Origin: Salinisphaera sp. LB1
GTDB taxonomy: Bacteria; Pseudomonadota; Gammaproteobacteria; Nevskiales; Salinisphaeraceae
Length of the DNA stretch: 64,000 nucleotides
Reading direction: 5' to 3'
Assembly (NCBI RefSeq): GCF_003177035.1
Contig: NZ_CP029488.1
Coordinates: 2,790,001 to 2,854,000, forward strand
Position numbers and translations under genes: made by a program. Shown here in pieces: positions 17,589-28,471 of the stretch. Position 1 is the first letter of the stretch. Each line of letters starts with the position of its first letter. Below the pieces are notes generated by a model. It saw nothing but the letters and a program-made list of their open reading frames with translations, made no database searches and was not told the origin of the DNA.

Positions 17589-18803
17589 TTACTCGGGCAG
17601 GAACTTGAAGATAGTAGTGGACGTGAACTTCTTGCCCGCTTTCAGTTCGGTGGTCGGATACGACGGGTGATTCGGCGAATCCGGATAATGCTGGGTCTCC
17701 ATGGTGAAGGCGCTCCAGTGGTGATAGGTCTTGCCACCTTTACCCTCGTATTTACCGTGGATGAAGTTCGAGGTATAGACCTGAACGCCCGGCTGGGTCG
17801 TGTAGACCTCCAGCTCGCGGCCGGACTTGGGATCGGTGACCCGGGCGGCCAATTCGTCGAGATTGCCGTTGGTGTTCAGGATCCAGTTATGGTCATAGCC
17901 GCCCTGGCTGGGTTCCGCGCGCATCAGCTGGGTGGTCTTGGCGTGAATGCGGTCGCCAAAGGTGTGCGGGGTGGTGAAGTCGAACGGGGTGCCCTTGACC
18001 GAACGGGCCTTGCCGAGCGGAATTTCGGTCTTGTCGATCGGGCTGTACTTATCGGCATTGATCATCGCGACCTCGTTGAGGATCGGACCGCTGCCTGCAC
18101 CTTCCAGATTGAAATAAGTGTGGTTGGTGAGGTTGATCACCGTGTCTTTATCACTGACCGCCGAATAGTGGATCCGCAGATCGTTGTCGTTATCCAGCGT
18201 ATAGCGCACCGTCGTCACGAGATCGCCCGGGAACCCCATTTGTCCGTCCGGCGACAGGTAGGTCATCTCCACCCCGACCGTGCCGTGCGGGTGGATTTCC
18301 TTGGCCTGCCAGACCTGCTTTTGGAACCCCTCGGGGCCGCCGTGCAATGTATTCGGGCCGTTGTTTTTCGGCAGGTTATAGGTATGGCCGTCGAGGGTGA
18401 ACTGGCCATTGGCGATGCGGTTGGCGTATCGCCCGATGGTCGCGCCCATATACGGGTTGTTCTGGATATAGCCCTTGACGTTATCGAAGCCCAACGCCAC
18501 GTCAGTTACGTTGCCGTCCTTGTCGGGGACCTTGATGGACTGAACGCGGGCGCCGAAGGTAATGATGTCCACCGACATACCATTTCGATTGGTCAGCCGG
18601 TAACGCTTGACCTGTTGCCCCTGTGGCGTTTTGCCGAAATCGCTTTCGGTGACGGCCAGATGCGAGTTCTGGCTACCGCTGTCGCTGCTCGCGCTGCTGC
18701 TGTCATTGGAAGCCAGGGCCGGGCCGGCGACCAGCAGGGCCGCCAGTACGGTGGCCCTGCCCCCCAGCCCAAGGCCTCGGGCGAGTTTTGATTCATGTGT
18801 CAT
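17589..18803 (-). CDS. Exported aldose 1-epimerase
   Basis: A 404-residue GalM-family mutarotase with an N-terminal signal peptide (hydrophobic VLAALLVAGPALA, cleavage near residue 32) and a Ser/Asn-rich linker. The family core follows: IGRYANRIANGQF, NTLHGG, LTNHTYFNLEG, GGYDHNWILN and TMETQHYPDSPNH, with catalytic His and Glu present. It should equilibrate sugar anomers in the periplasm, ahead of the ABC importer encoded directly downstream. It is a diverged paralogue of the cytoplasmic copy at 10976-12055, so both compartments have a mutarotase. Confidence 0.9.
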   Translation of the reverse strand: MTHESKLARGLGLGGRATVLAALLVAGPALASNDSSSASSDSGSQNSHLAVTESDFGKTPQGQQVKRYRLTNRNGMSVDIITFGARVQSIKVPDKDGNVTDVALGFDNVKGYIQNNPYMGATIGRYANRIANGQFTLDGHTYNLPKNNGPNTLHGGPEGFQKQVWQAKEIHPHGTVGVEMTYLSPDGQMGFPGDLVTTVRYTLDNDNDLRIHYSAVSDKDTVINLTNHTYFNLEGAGSGPILNEVAMINADKYSPIDKTEIPLGKARSVKGTPFDFTTPHTFGDRIHAKTTQLMRAEPSQGGYDHNWILNTNGNLDELAARVTDPKSGRELEVYTTQPGVQVYTSNFIHGKYEGKGGKTYHHWSAFTMETQHYPDSPNHPSYPTTELKAGKKFTSTTIFKFLPE

Positions 18804-18912
18804 GGTCTTCTCCTCCGTGTTGTCGTCGCGAATAACGCCTTTTCAGGCGAAGACGAACTTTTGTTATATCGACGGCGCGCATGGCGCCGCCGTTTTTTTG
18901 GGGTGGGGCTCG

Positions 18913-19920
18913 TCAGTCCAGGACTTGAACGGCCCCGGGGGCGAGCGCCGGTCGGGCGCTGCCCACGGTATTGCGCAGCGGTGCGCCGAAGATCGGTGAC
19001 TCAATCTCGAACACGTCGCCGGCGCGGGTGGAAATATTGTCGGCAAATGACAGCGTGGCGGTGCCGAAGAAATGCACGTGCACATCACCCGCGCCGAGAA
19101 ATTGTCGATACTTGAAGTGGTGGTACTCGAGGTTTTCGAGGCTGTGGCACATATGCGCCTCGCCCGAGAGGAAGGGTTTTTCCCACAGTACCGCGCCGTC
19201 GCGCCGGATGCGGCTCATGCCTTCCACCGACTGCGGCAGTTCACCGGTCAGCAGGATCGGGCCAAAGCTGCAATAGCGCAGCTTGGAATGCGCCAGATAG
19301 AGATAGTTCTCGCGTTCGGTGACGTGGTCCGAGGTTTCATTGCCGAGCGCATAGCCGACCCGCCATGGGGTGCCGTCATCGGCCACCACGTACAACCCGG
19401 CGATCTCCGGCTCCTCGCCCAGATCCTTGCCGAAATCCGGCGCCGGAATCTCGCCGCCCGGGCGGGCGACGATCCGGCCGTCGCCCTTGTAGAACCACTC
19501 CGGCTGTACGCCGGGCTGCCCCGGCGCCGGGCGGCCGCCTTCGAGCCCCCAGTTGAACACCTTCATCGAGTCGGTGAGCTTGTCCGGATCGGGCTGGGCC
19601 TGGCCGGCCTGGTGCATGGCGTTGCGCGTATCGGCGCTGCCGGTATGCGTCAGCCCGGTGCCGGTGATCAGGCAATGCGCCGGATCGTCATGATCCAGCG
19701 GCGGCAGCACGCGGCCGGCCGCCAGTAACGCCTCCAGGCTGTCCAGGCCATCGGCCATGCCGCGGGCCTCGGCTTCGGCGGCCAGACCGTGGCCGGCGGC
19801 GATCGCCGCCAGTGCGAGTTCGCGTACGCTGGCGGTCTCGGCGATCGTGCTGACGCGATCGGCATCCACCACGCCCACACGGCGCTGGCCGGAAACGGTT
19901 TCGTATTGAATCAACTGCAT
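18913..19920 (-). CDS. AraD1/GguC-family protein (FAH superfamily)
   Basis: A 335-residue protein beginning MQLIQYETVSGQRRVGVV, the typical start of the GguC/AraD1 family. It belongs to the fumarylacetoacetate hydrolase superfamily; GNETSDHVTERENYLYLAH and FGPILLTGELP are visible. GguC sits beside chvE-gguAB sugar-uptake genes in Agrobacterium. AraD1-type proteins are assigned to the 2-keto-3-deoxy-L-arabonate step of non-phosphorylative arabinose or galactose catabolism. That is a likely role here too, which would duplicate the FAH half of the fused enzyme upstream. It follows that gene by 17 bp. Confidence 0.8.
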   Translation of the reverse strand: MQLIQYETVSGQRRVGVVDADRVSTIAETASVRELALAAIAAGHGLAAEAEARGMADGLDSLEALLAAGRVLPPLDHDDPAHCLITGTGLTHTGSADTRNAMHQAGQAQPDPDKLTDSMKVFNWGLEGGRPAPGQPGVQPEWFYKGDGRIVARPGGEIPAPDFGKDLGEEPEIAGLYVVADDGTPWRVGYALGNETSDHVTERENYLYLAHSKLRYCSFGPILLTGELPQSVEGMSRIRRDGAVLWEKPFLSGEAHMCHSLENLEYHHFKYRQFLGAGDVHVHFFGTATLSFADNISTRAGDVFEIESPIFGAPLRNTVGSARPALAPGAVQVLD

Positions 19921-19937
19921 CGTGTGCTCCCGTTAGC

Positions 19938-22712
19938 CTACAGGCCGGCGGTGGTCATATCGCCGTTGACCAGGCGCCGGATGCCCAGCGGATTGCCATC
20001 GGCGAGGGCTTTCGGCAGGACTGCGGCGGGTGCATTCTGGAAACACACCGCACGCAGATAGCGATTGATCGCCAGCGTGCCCACCGACGTGCTGTGGAAA
20101 TCGGTGGTCGCCGGGTACGGTCCGCCGTGCACCATGGCATCGTTGACCGCCACGCCGGTCGGGAAGCCGTTGAACAACACCCGGCCGGCGCGCCGCGACA
20201 GGGCCGTGACGAGTGGCTGGTGCCGGGCGATCTCGGCGTCGTCGCCGGTCACCGTCGCCGTCAGCTGGCCGTTGATCGCCCGTGCGGCGGCCTCGAGCTC
20301 ATCGGCGCTGTCCAACTCGACCACCACCGTGCTCGGGCCGAACACCTCTTCCATCAACGGCTGGGCGTCGTCGAACAACACCGACTTGTCGGCCATGAAC
20401 AGCCGCGCCGCCGCCTGGTTCGATGCGGCGGAGCTGGCCACGACTTCCCGTACGCCGTTCAGGCCCTTGAGCCGTTCCACGCCGTGCTGGTAGTTGTCCA
20501 GCAGGCCGTGGTTCAGCATCACCTGGCCCGGCTTGTTCTTGAGCGCTTCGCCGAGGGTTTCGATGAAGGCCGTCATCGCGGGCGACTTCACCCCGATGAT
20601 CACCCCGGGCCCGGTACAGAACTGGCCGGCCCCGAGACAGACCGAGCCGGCCAGACCCTCGGCGAGTTCGTTGCCGCGGGCCGCGATCGCTTCCGGCAGC
20701 ATGAACATCGGGTTCACGCTCGACATTTCGGCATAGACCGGAATCGGCTCCTCACGCTGCGAGGCCAGATCGAACAGGGCCCGACCGCCGGTCTTGGAGC
20801 CCGTGAAGCCGACTGCCTTGATTGCCGGTTCCTGTACCAACTGCGCGCCGACCATGCCGCCGAAGATCATATTGAAAGTGCCGGCCGGCATGCCGGATTT
20901 TTTCACCGCCGCCTCGATGGCGTTGCCCACCATCTCCGAGGTGACCATATGCCCCGGATGGGCCTTGACCACCACCGGGCAGCCGGCGGCGAAGGCCGAG
21001 GCGGTATCGCCGCCGGCGACCGAGAAGGCGAACGGGAAATTGGAGGCGCCGAACACCGCCACCGGGCCGAGCGCCTGCTGCATCTGGCGCAGATCCGGCG
21101 CCGCGTCGGTGGCGGTATCGATGCGCACGCCGAGATAATCACCGCGGCGCAGGACTTTCGCGAACAGGCGCAACTGGCCGGTGGTGCGGCCGACTTCGCC
21201 GGTCAGGCGTTTCTCGGGCAGGGCGGTCTCGCGCATGGCTTCACGAATGACCGTCTCGCCGAGGGCCTCGATCTCGTCGGCACAGGCTTCGAGAAACGCC
21301 GCGCGGGTTTCCGGATCGGTGGTGGCGAAGGTATCGAAGGCGTCGTGCGCGGCTTCGGCAGCGGCGCTGACTTCCTCGGGCGTCGCTTCGAAGAAGTCCT
21401 GCTTGTAGGGGGTGTTGTCCTCGGCCGATTTGCTCGCAAGCGTATCCTGGCCGGCCGCCACGCGGGTGCCGCCGATGAATTGCTGGCCGGTGATTTCGGG
21501 CATGGATGACTCCTGATTGAAAGCGTTGTCGAGCGATGGCGACGCGGTCTGACGACCGCGTGCAAGATGTTCGAACAGACGCCGTGCGCCGAAGGTCCAA
21601 GGCGGGATCGCATCGCTGCGATTCACCCGATTGACCAGCGCGCCGAGCGTCGGCGTGGCAATGGTTACGCGATCGCCGATGTGATGGGTAAAGCCTTGCC
21701 CCTCGCCGTCGCGGTCGAGGGTGGGCGAGAACATCGTGCCGAGATAGAGCACGAAGCCGTCCGGATACTGGTGATGCGAACCATGCGCCTGCGAGACCAG
21801 ATCCAGCGGGTCGCGGCTGATCTCGCGCATGTCGGAGGCGTCGTCGAGGCGAAAGCCGTCGTCGGCGCCCTCGATGACCAGCCGCACGCGTGCGGCGCGG
21901 ACGTCGTCGATATCGAAATGCTCGTCGAACAGGCGAATGAACGGGCCGAGCGATGCCGAGCCGTTGTTGTCCTTGGCCTTGGACAGCAGCAGGGCACTGC
22001 GGCCCTCCAGATCGCGCAGGTTGACGTCGTTGCCGAGCGTCGCACCCCGGGTCCGGCCGGTGGAATCCACCGCCAGCACGATCTCCGGCTCGGGATTGTT
22101 CCAGGCCGAGGACGGATGCAGACCGACCTCGGCGCCGAAACCCACCGCCGCCATTGGCTGGCATTTGGAAAACACCTCGGCGTCCGGACCGATGCCGACT
22201 TCGAGATACTGCGACCAGGCGTTGCGTTCGATCAACGCCTTCTTCAGTTCCATGGCGGCTTCGGAGCCGGGCACGATCTGCGACAGATCCTCGCCGATCA
22301 GTTCGTGCAGCTGGGTACGGACCTCGGCGGCCTTGGCCGGATCGCCGCCGGCCTGTTCCTCGATCACGCGCTCGAGCAGACTGACGGCAAAGGTCACGCC
22401 GCAGGCCTTGACCGCCGCCAGGTCCACCGGCGCGAGCAGACGCTCGCCGGAATCGGTTTCCAGCGACTGGGCGAGCCAGTCGCGTACGTTGCCGAGTTTC
22501 TCGCCGGGCGCCTGGACCGCGATATCCAGCAGGTCGTCGCGATCGAGCAGGTCGGTCATGGTCGGCCCGTGCGCGCTGATATCGACGACCTCGCCGCCAC
22601 GCACGGCGATCAGCGCGGGGCCATCGATCGGCGCCGTACGCCACACGCGACCGAGCAATACGGCGCGGTCGAGATCTTCGGGAAGACAATCGGACAATTC
22701 GATCAAATCCAT
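19938..22712 (-). CDS. Fused 2-keto-3-deoxypentonate dehydratase / alpha-ketoglutarate semialdehyde dehydrogenase
   Basis: One uninterrupted 924-codon frame holds two enzymes usually encoded separately. Residues ~1-385 match XylX-type FAH proteins (GVTFAVSLLERVIEE, WNNPEPEIVLAVDSTG, GNDVNLRDLEGRSALLLSKA), which dehydrate 2-keto-3-deoxypentonate to alpha-ketoglutarate semialdehyde. A 17-residue linker follows. Residues 404-924 are an aldehyde dehydrogenase of the KGSADH class with catalytic Glu662 (VYAEM) and Cys699 (GQFCTGPG), which oxidises that semialdehyde to 2-oxoglutarate. ATG 21503 inside the frame has CAGGAG 7 bp upstream, so separate internal initiation is possible. Start taken at ATG 22712, 1 bp after the SDR stop; ATG 22745 is an alternative. 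Confidence 0.88.
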   Translation of the reverse strand: MDLIELSDCLPEDLDRAVLLGRVWRTAPIDGPALIAVRGGEVVDISAHGPTMTDLLDRDDLLDIAVQAPGEKLGNVRDWLAQSLETDSGERLLAPVDLAAVKACGVTFAVSLLERVIEEQAGGDPAKAAEVRTQLHELIGEDLSQIVPGSEAAMELKKALIERNAWSQYLEVGIGPDAEVFSKCQPMAAVGFGAEVGLHPSSAWNNPEPEIVLAVDSTGRTRGATLGNDVNLRDLEGRSALLLSKAKDNNGSASLGPFIRLFDEHFDIDDVRAARVRLVIEGADDGFRLDDASDMREISRDPLDLVSQAHGSHHQYPDGFVLYLGTMFSPTLDRDGEGQGFTHHIGDRVTIATPTLGALVNRVNRSDAIPPWTFGARRLFEHLARGRQTASPSLDNAFNQESSMPEITGQQFIGGTRVAAGQDTLASKSAEDNTPYKQDFFEATPEEVSAAAEAAHDAFDTFATTDPETRAAFLEACADEIEALGETVIREAMRETALPEKRLTGEVGRTTGQLRLFAKVLRRGDYLGVRIDTATDAAPDLRQMQQALGPVAVFGASNFPFAFSVAGGDTASAFAAGCPVVVKAHPGHMVTSEMVGNAIEAAVKKSGMPAGTFNMIFGGMVGAQLVQEPAIKAVGFTGSKTGGRALFDLASQREEPIPVYAEMSSVNPMFMLPEAIAARGNELAEGLAGSVCLGAGQFCTGPGVIIGVKSPAMTAFIETLGEALKNKPGQVMLNHGLLDNYQHGVERLKGLNGVREVVASSAASNQAAARLFMADKSVLFDDAQPLMEEVFGPSTVVVELDSADELEAAARAINGQLTATVTGDDAEIARHQPLVTALSRRAGRVLFNGFPTGVAVNDAMVHGGPYPATTDFHSTSVGTLAINRYLRAVCFQNAPAAVLPKALADGNPLGIRRLVNGDMTTAGL

Positions 22713-22713
22713 A

Positions 22714-23484
22714 TCAACCCCAGCCGGCGTCAATGAAATATTCATGGGCCGTGCAACCGGCGCTGTCGTCGGCGGCGAGAAACAGCACCGTGGGCGCTAC
22801 GTGTTCGGGCAGCAGTCGTTGCTTGAGGCATTGATTGGCCTGGATGCGCGCCTCATCCTCGGGCGTGATCCACTTATCGAGCTGGCGCTCGGTGATGATC
22901 GCGCCGGGGATGATGGTGTTGACCCGGATATTCGATTCGCCGAGATCGCGCGCCATGCCGCGGGTCAGACCATGGATGGCCGCCTTGGCGGTCGTATAAC
23001 CCGGCATGCCGCCGAGCGCGACCTTCCAGCTGATCGACCCGAAGTTGATGATCGAGCCGCCGCCGGCCTCGGCCATGCCGGGGGCGGCGGCCTGAATGGC
23101 GAAGAACTGCGGCCGCAGGTTGATCGCCATGCGCTCGTCCCAGTAGTCGGCCGTGACCGACTGCCAATCGTGGCGGTCGTCGCTGGCGGCGTTGTTGACC
23201 AGCACCCGAATGGCGCCGTGGCGAGCCTCGATGTCGTGAATCGTGGCCTGCAGCTTGTCGACGTCGCGGATATCGCAGGGCGTGAACGACACCGGGTGTG
23301 CGTTCGATTCCGCCTGGAGGCGGGTCACCAGGGCCTGGCTGGCGGCCTCGTCGATATCGACGAAATGCACGTTCGCCTTCTGGCGGGCCAGGGCGGACAC
23401 CAGTTCGGCCCCGATGCCGCTGCCGCCGCCAGTGACGAATGCCGTCCGGCCCTCGAGACTGGGATAGATCGCGGATTGACTCAT
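22714..23484 (-). CDS. XylB-like sugar 1-dehydrogenase (SDR family)
   Basis: A 256-residue short-chain dehydrogenase. The NAD-binding TGGGSGIG is at residues ~18-25, NNAA at 97-100, the serine region GSISW at 149-153, and Tyr163-x3-Lys167. The start AIYPSLEG and the end HEYFIDAGWG match my memory of Caulobacter XylB, the D-xylose 1-dehydrogenase of the Weimberg pathway. It would oxidise D-xylose, or L-arabinose, to the lactone. It is a second, unrelated sugar dehydrogenase beside the Gfo/Idh/MocA one. It lies 10 bp after the dehydratase gene and 1 bp before the fused gene. Confidence 0.87.
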   Translation of the reverse strand: MSQSAIYPSLEGRTAFVTGGGSGIGAELVSALARQKANVHFVDIDEAASQALVTRLQAESNAHPVSFTPCDIRDVDKLQATIHDIEARHGAIRVLVNNAASDDRHDWQSVTADYWDERMAINLRPQFFAIQAAAPGMAEAGGGSIINFGSISWKVALGGMPGYTTAKAAIHGLTRGMARDLGESNIRVNTIIPGAIITERQLDKWITPEDEARIQANQCLKQRLLPEHVAPTVLFLAADDSAGCTAHEYFIDAGWG

Positions 23485-23494
23485 GGCCGACCGA

Positions 23495-25228
<1,734 letters not shown>

Positions 25229-25259
25229 CATCTAACTCCTGTAGCAGACAACTAATGTC

Positions 25260-25293
25260 AAACATGTTGGAGATATGTTCAACATAGACTTTC
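25260..25293 (-). promoter_or_regulatory. Operator-like ATGTT/AACAT repeats before the catabolic operon
   Basis: AACATGTT (25261-25268) and ATGTTCAACAT (25275-25285), followed by AGACTTTCG, lie 30-60 bp upstream of the dehydratase start. The same ATGTTCAACAT-N-GACTTT string occurs at 28707-28723, ahead of the transporter/arabinofuranosidase operon. A shared binding site for the cluster regulator, perhaps the GntR protein at 29353-30108, is the likely explanation. Confidence 0.6.
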
Positions 25294-25394
25294 GTTTTAA
25301 TGCAGGGGGCTCGCTTGATGTGGCGAGCATCGTGGCGAGCCTGGGAACGATTGTCCCGGTGGCGCTCTGCCGTTTCGTTGCGGCTGGCGCTCGT

Positions 25395-26918
25395 TCACGG
25401 CTGATCAGCGCAAACTTCGACCCGAATCAGGTGGTAGGTCAGCGGCTCGATACGGCCGGTGAGGCGCGATCTATCGCAGGAAATTCCCTCGCCGGGCGCC
25501 GGGGCCACCTCGTGCGGTCGTTCGGCCGTATTGAAGGCCTTGGTATCGGTGTGGCGCAGTACCTGGTGTTCGATCAGCCCGATCGAGCCGAAAGCTCTCA
25601 AATCGAGGTCGATGTCGAGCGCGTCGTCAGGCGATCGGTTGACGGCGAAAAAAGTGATCGTGCTCTCGTCCGGGTTGTGCACTCCGGTGATGTCGAGTGC
25701 GGCCACGTTGCGTTCGTCGGTGGTGTCGTATCGGGGGGCCTCGACGTCCAGGTCGAGCACCACACCGCGACCATAGCGTGCTGCGAAGTAGTAGGGGTAG
25801 AAGATGGTCTGGCGCCAGGCGCGGCCGCCAGTCTCCGTCATGATTGGGGCGATCACGTTGACCAGCTGGGCGATGCAGGCGATTTTGACCCGATCGGCAC
25901 GGCGGATGAGCGTGTTCAGAACGCAGCCGATTAACAGGGCATCCTCGAAGTTGTAGACATCCTCAAGCAGCGGTGGGGCGAATGGCCAGTCATCGCCTTC
26001 CAGCACCTTCTTGTCCTGTTCGGTGCTGTGGTACCAGACGTTCCACTCATCGAAACAGATTGCGACCTGATGCCGCGATCGCTTCTTGGCCTTGATGTAG
26101 TCGATCACCCCGGCGATTGATCCGATATACCGATCCATCTTTTCCGACAGGGCGAGATAGTCGACCACATCGTCGGCGTAGTTGGTGAAATACATGTGCA
26201 GGGAAATGTAGTCGACCGACTCGTAGCAGCGATCGAGCACCTTGGCTTCCCATTCGGGATAGCTTGGCATCTCGGCGTTGGACGAGCCGCAGGCCACCAG
26301 TTCCAGCGATGGATCGAAGGCGCGCAGCGCCTTGGCGGTTTCGTTGGCCAGATGGCCGTATTCGTCAGCCGTCTTGTGTCCGATCTGCCACGGCCCGTCC
26401 ATTTCGTTGCCGAGGCACCACAGTTTGACGTTCCAGGGCTCGGCCCGACCGTTGGCAATACGCCGATCGCTCCAGTGACTGCCGCCGGGATGATTGACGT
26501 ACTCAACGAAATTGCGGGCGGCGTCGATACCTCGCGAGCCGAGATTGACGGCCAGCATCATGTCCATGCCGGCGGCATCGCACCAGTCGGCGAACTCGTG
26601 GATGCCGACTTCGTTGGACTCGCGCGTGTGCCAGGCCAGATCGAGCCGAGTGGGGCGTTGCTCGACCGGCCCGATGCCGTCCTCCCAGTTGTAGGCGGAC
26701 ACGAAGTTGCCGCCAGGGTAACGCACCACGGGCGCGCCGATCTCGCGTACGAGATCGAGTACGTCGGTGCGAAAGCCACGGGCATCCGCCGTTGGATGAT
26801 CGGGCTCGTAGATGCCGCCGTAGACCGCGCGGCCGAGATGTTCGATAAAGGCACCATAGAGCCGGTCATCGATGCGTGCCCGGATGAATCGCGGATGGGC
26901 CGTAATCTTCGCTTGCAT
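25395..26918 (-). CDS. abfA: Alpha-L-arabinofuranosidase, GH51
   Basis: A 507-residue intracellular glycoside hydrolase (no signal peptide). It has the GH51 hallmarks: RYPGGNFVSAYNWEDGIGP, acid/base Glu172 in WCLGNEMDGPWQIGH, and nucleophile Glu291 in FDEWNVWYH, in an (alpha/beta)8 barrel followed by a C-terminal beta domain. It releases L-arabinose from short arabino-oligosaccharides or arabinosides. The GPH transporter gene lies 54 bp upstream in the same direction and would supply the substrate. Its product feeds the arabinose oxidation genes downstream. Confidence 0.95.
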   Translation of the reverse strand: MQAKITAHPRFIRARIDDRLYGAFIEHLGRAVYGGIYEPDHPTADARGFRTDVLDLVREIGAPVVRYPGGNFVSAYNWEDGIGPVEQRPTRLDLAWHTRESNEVGIHEFADWCDAAGMDMMLAVNLGSRGIDAARNFVEYVNHPGGSHWSDRRIANGRAEPWNVKLWCLGNEMDGPWQIGHKTADEYGHLANETAKALRAFDPSLELVACGSSNAEMPSYPEWEAKVLDRCYESVDYISLHMYFTNYADDVVDYLALSEKMDRYIGSIAGVIDYIKAKKRSRHQVAICFDEWNVWYHSTEQDKKVLEGDDWPFAPPLLEDVYNFEDALLIGCVLNTLIRRADRVKIACIAQLVNVIAPIMTETGGRAWRQTIFYPYYFAARYGRGVVLDLDVEAPRYDTTDERNVAALDITGVHNPDESTITFFAVNRSPDDALDIDLDLRAFGSIGLIEHQVLRHTDTKAFNTAERPHEVAPAPGEGISCDRSRLTGRIEPLTYHLIRVEVCADQP

Positions 26919-26972
26919 GCTCGAACTCCTCGAAAAGGCTGTTTACAGTGTTTTGTGTCGCTGTGGTGGGTT

Positions 26973-28370
26973 TCAGCGTCCGGGCGAATCGTAGGCCAGA
27001 TCGCCATAGTCGCTCGGGTCCGTGTCGGACGAGGCGGTATTCAGATCGGTGCGGATTCGCGCCACCAGCCGGTCGTCGACCTTGAAGGCCCAGATCGCAG
27101 CGGCCAGAAGGACGTTGACCGCAGCGGGGATGAGGGTGAGCAGCAGCACAATCGCGAAGATCGCCGAGTCGCCCTGCTGGGCAGCGTCTGCGTGATAGCC
27201 GCCCAGCGACAGCAAGTAGCCCGTGATGCCGCCACTGATTGCAAGCGCGAGCTTGAGAAAGAAGAGATTGCCGGCGATGGTGGTCCCGGTGTTCTTTTCG
27301 CCGCTCTGCCATTCGCCGTAGTCGTCGGCGTCCGACATCATCGCCCAGGAGATCGGCGCGCCGATGCCGTGGAGATAATTGATGATGAAGAACAGGCCTC
27401 CCATCAGCACGGGACTGGTGCCGGTCGCGAGGTAGAGCACGACGGAGAATCCCGCCAACAGCAACGAGCTGAAGCAGAACACCCATTTCTTCTGCAGTCG
27501 ACGTGTATAGAAGCCGGAGGTCGCGGTGCCGAGAATGCTGGCGACCACGCCGCCGGTCATGAAGACCGAGATCAGCGTCGTGCCGAACCCCATCACATAC
27601 TGCGCGTAGTAGATGGCGGCTCCTTGGCGCACGAAGAACTGCAGCGCTTCGAAGAAAGTGATCGCCAGGATGATCAGCCACTGCCGGTTGCGCACGACGC
27701 TGGCCAGCGAGGCTCGAAACGAACGTCGTTTTTCGTGAGTCGGCACGATCCGTTCCCGCACATTGCTGAAACAGAACATGAACATGCCCAGCGCCGCCAC
27801 GCTGATGATCGTCATCGTGATCTGAAACCCGGTGGCATCGTTGCCGCCGCCGAAGAATTGAGTCAGGGGCAGTACACAGGTGGTCAGGAAGATATAGACG
27901 AGGCCGACCATCACGAACCGATACGACTGGCAGGAGACACGCTCCTGGTTGTCGTCGGTAATCACGCTCCCGAGCGAGCAGTAGGGGATGTTCACAGCCG
28001 TGTACAGCAGCGACATCACCGAGTACGTGCCCGCGGCGTAGATCACCTTGGCGGTATTGCCCCAGTCGGGCGTGGTAAACATCAGGATGCAGCTGGCCGT
28101 AAGCGGCAGCGGAAACCATAGAAGATAAGGCCGGAATCGGCCCCAGCGGCTGCGCGTACGGTCGGCGATCATGCCCATGAAGGGGTCAGTGATCGCGTCG
28201 ATCGCCCGCATGGATATGAAGATCGTGCCGACCGCCGCTGGCGATATGCCGTAGATGTTGGTGTAGAAATAGGACAGATACATGACGACGGCAGCGAACG
28301 ACATATTGTTCGCAGCATCGCCCATGCCGAAGCCGAGTTTCTCCCGGCGCGTAATCGGCTCGCGGGTCAT
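26973..28370 (-). CDS. GPH-family glycoside/pentoside:cation symporter
   Basis: A 465-residue membrane protein with twelve hydrophobic helices. Family marks are EKLGFGMGDAANN at the N-terminus, RAIDAITDPFMGMIADRTRSRWGRFRPY (in part) after helix 2, and NIPYCSLGSVIT in the next segment. GPH transporters (MelB, XynP, YicJ) import glycosides, pentosides or hexuronides with H+ or Na+. Followed by an intracellular arabinofuranosidase, it most likely imports arabino-oligosaccharides or another arabinoside. The operon's leader upstream holds a 16-bp palindrome and the shared ATGTTCAACAT site. Confidence 0.92.
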   Translation of the reverse strand: MTREPITRREKLGFGMGDAANNMSFAAVVMYLSYFYTNIYGISPAAVGTIFISMRAIDAITDPFMGMIADRTRSRWGRFRPYLLWFPLPLTASCILMFTTPDWGNTAKVIYAAGTYSVMSLLYTAVNIPYCSLGSVITDDNQERVSCQSYRFVMVGLVYIFLTTCVLPLTQFFGGGNDATGFQITMTIISVAALGMFMFCFSNVRERIVPTHEKRRSFRASLASVVRNRQWLIILAITFFEALQFFVRQGAAIYYAQYVMGFGTTLISVFMTGGVVASILGTATSGFYTRRLQKKWVFCFSSLLLAGFSVVLYLATGTSPVLMGGLFFIINYLHGIGAPISWAMMSDADDYGEWQSGEKNTGTTIAGNLFFLKLALAISGGITGYLLSLGGYHADAAQQGDSAIFAIVLLLTLIPAAVNVLLAAAIWAFKVDDRLVARIRTDLNTASSDTDPSDYGDLAYDSPGR

Positions 28371-28471
28371 GGTTCTCCTCCATCTCGAAATCTTGAAGTG
28401 TGGCCGGTCTTGAAATGCCGGCTTGCATTGAGAGCTAGGCGTCGCAATTCACGACCACGCGTCGCCGCGAT

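Noticed and set aside
18868-18902. Terminator-like hairpin with seven T on the plus strand
   Set aside because: ACGGCG/CGCCGT followed by a T-run looks right, but no plus-strand gene precedes it; both neighbours read on the minus strand, where no T-run follows.
26196-28121. 641-codon open frame on the plus strand
   Set aside because: It is antisense to the arabinofuranosidase and GPH transporter genes, has His/Arg/Gln-rich low-complexity composition and no domain. It is a codon-bias shadow of GC-rich genes.
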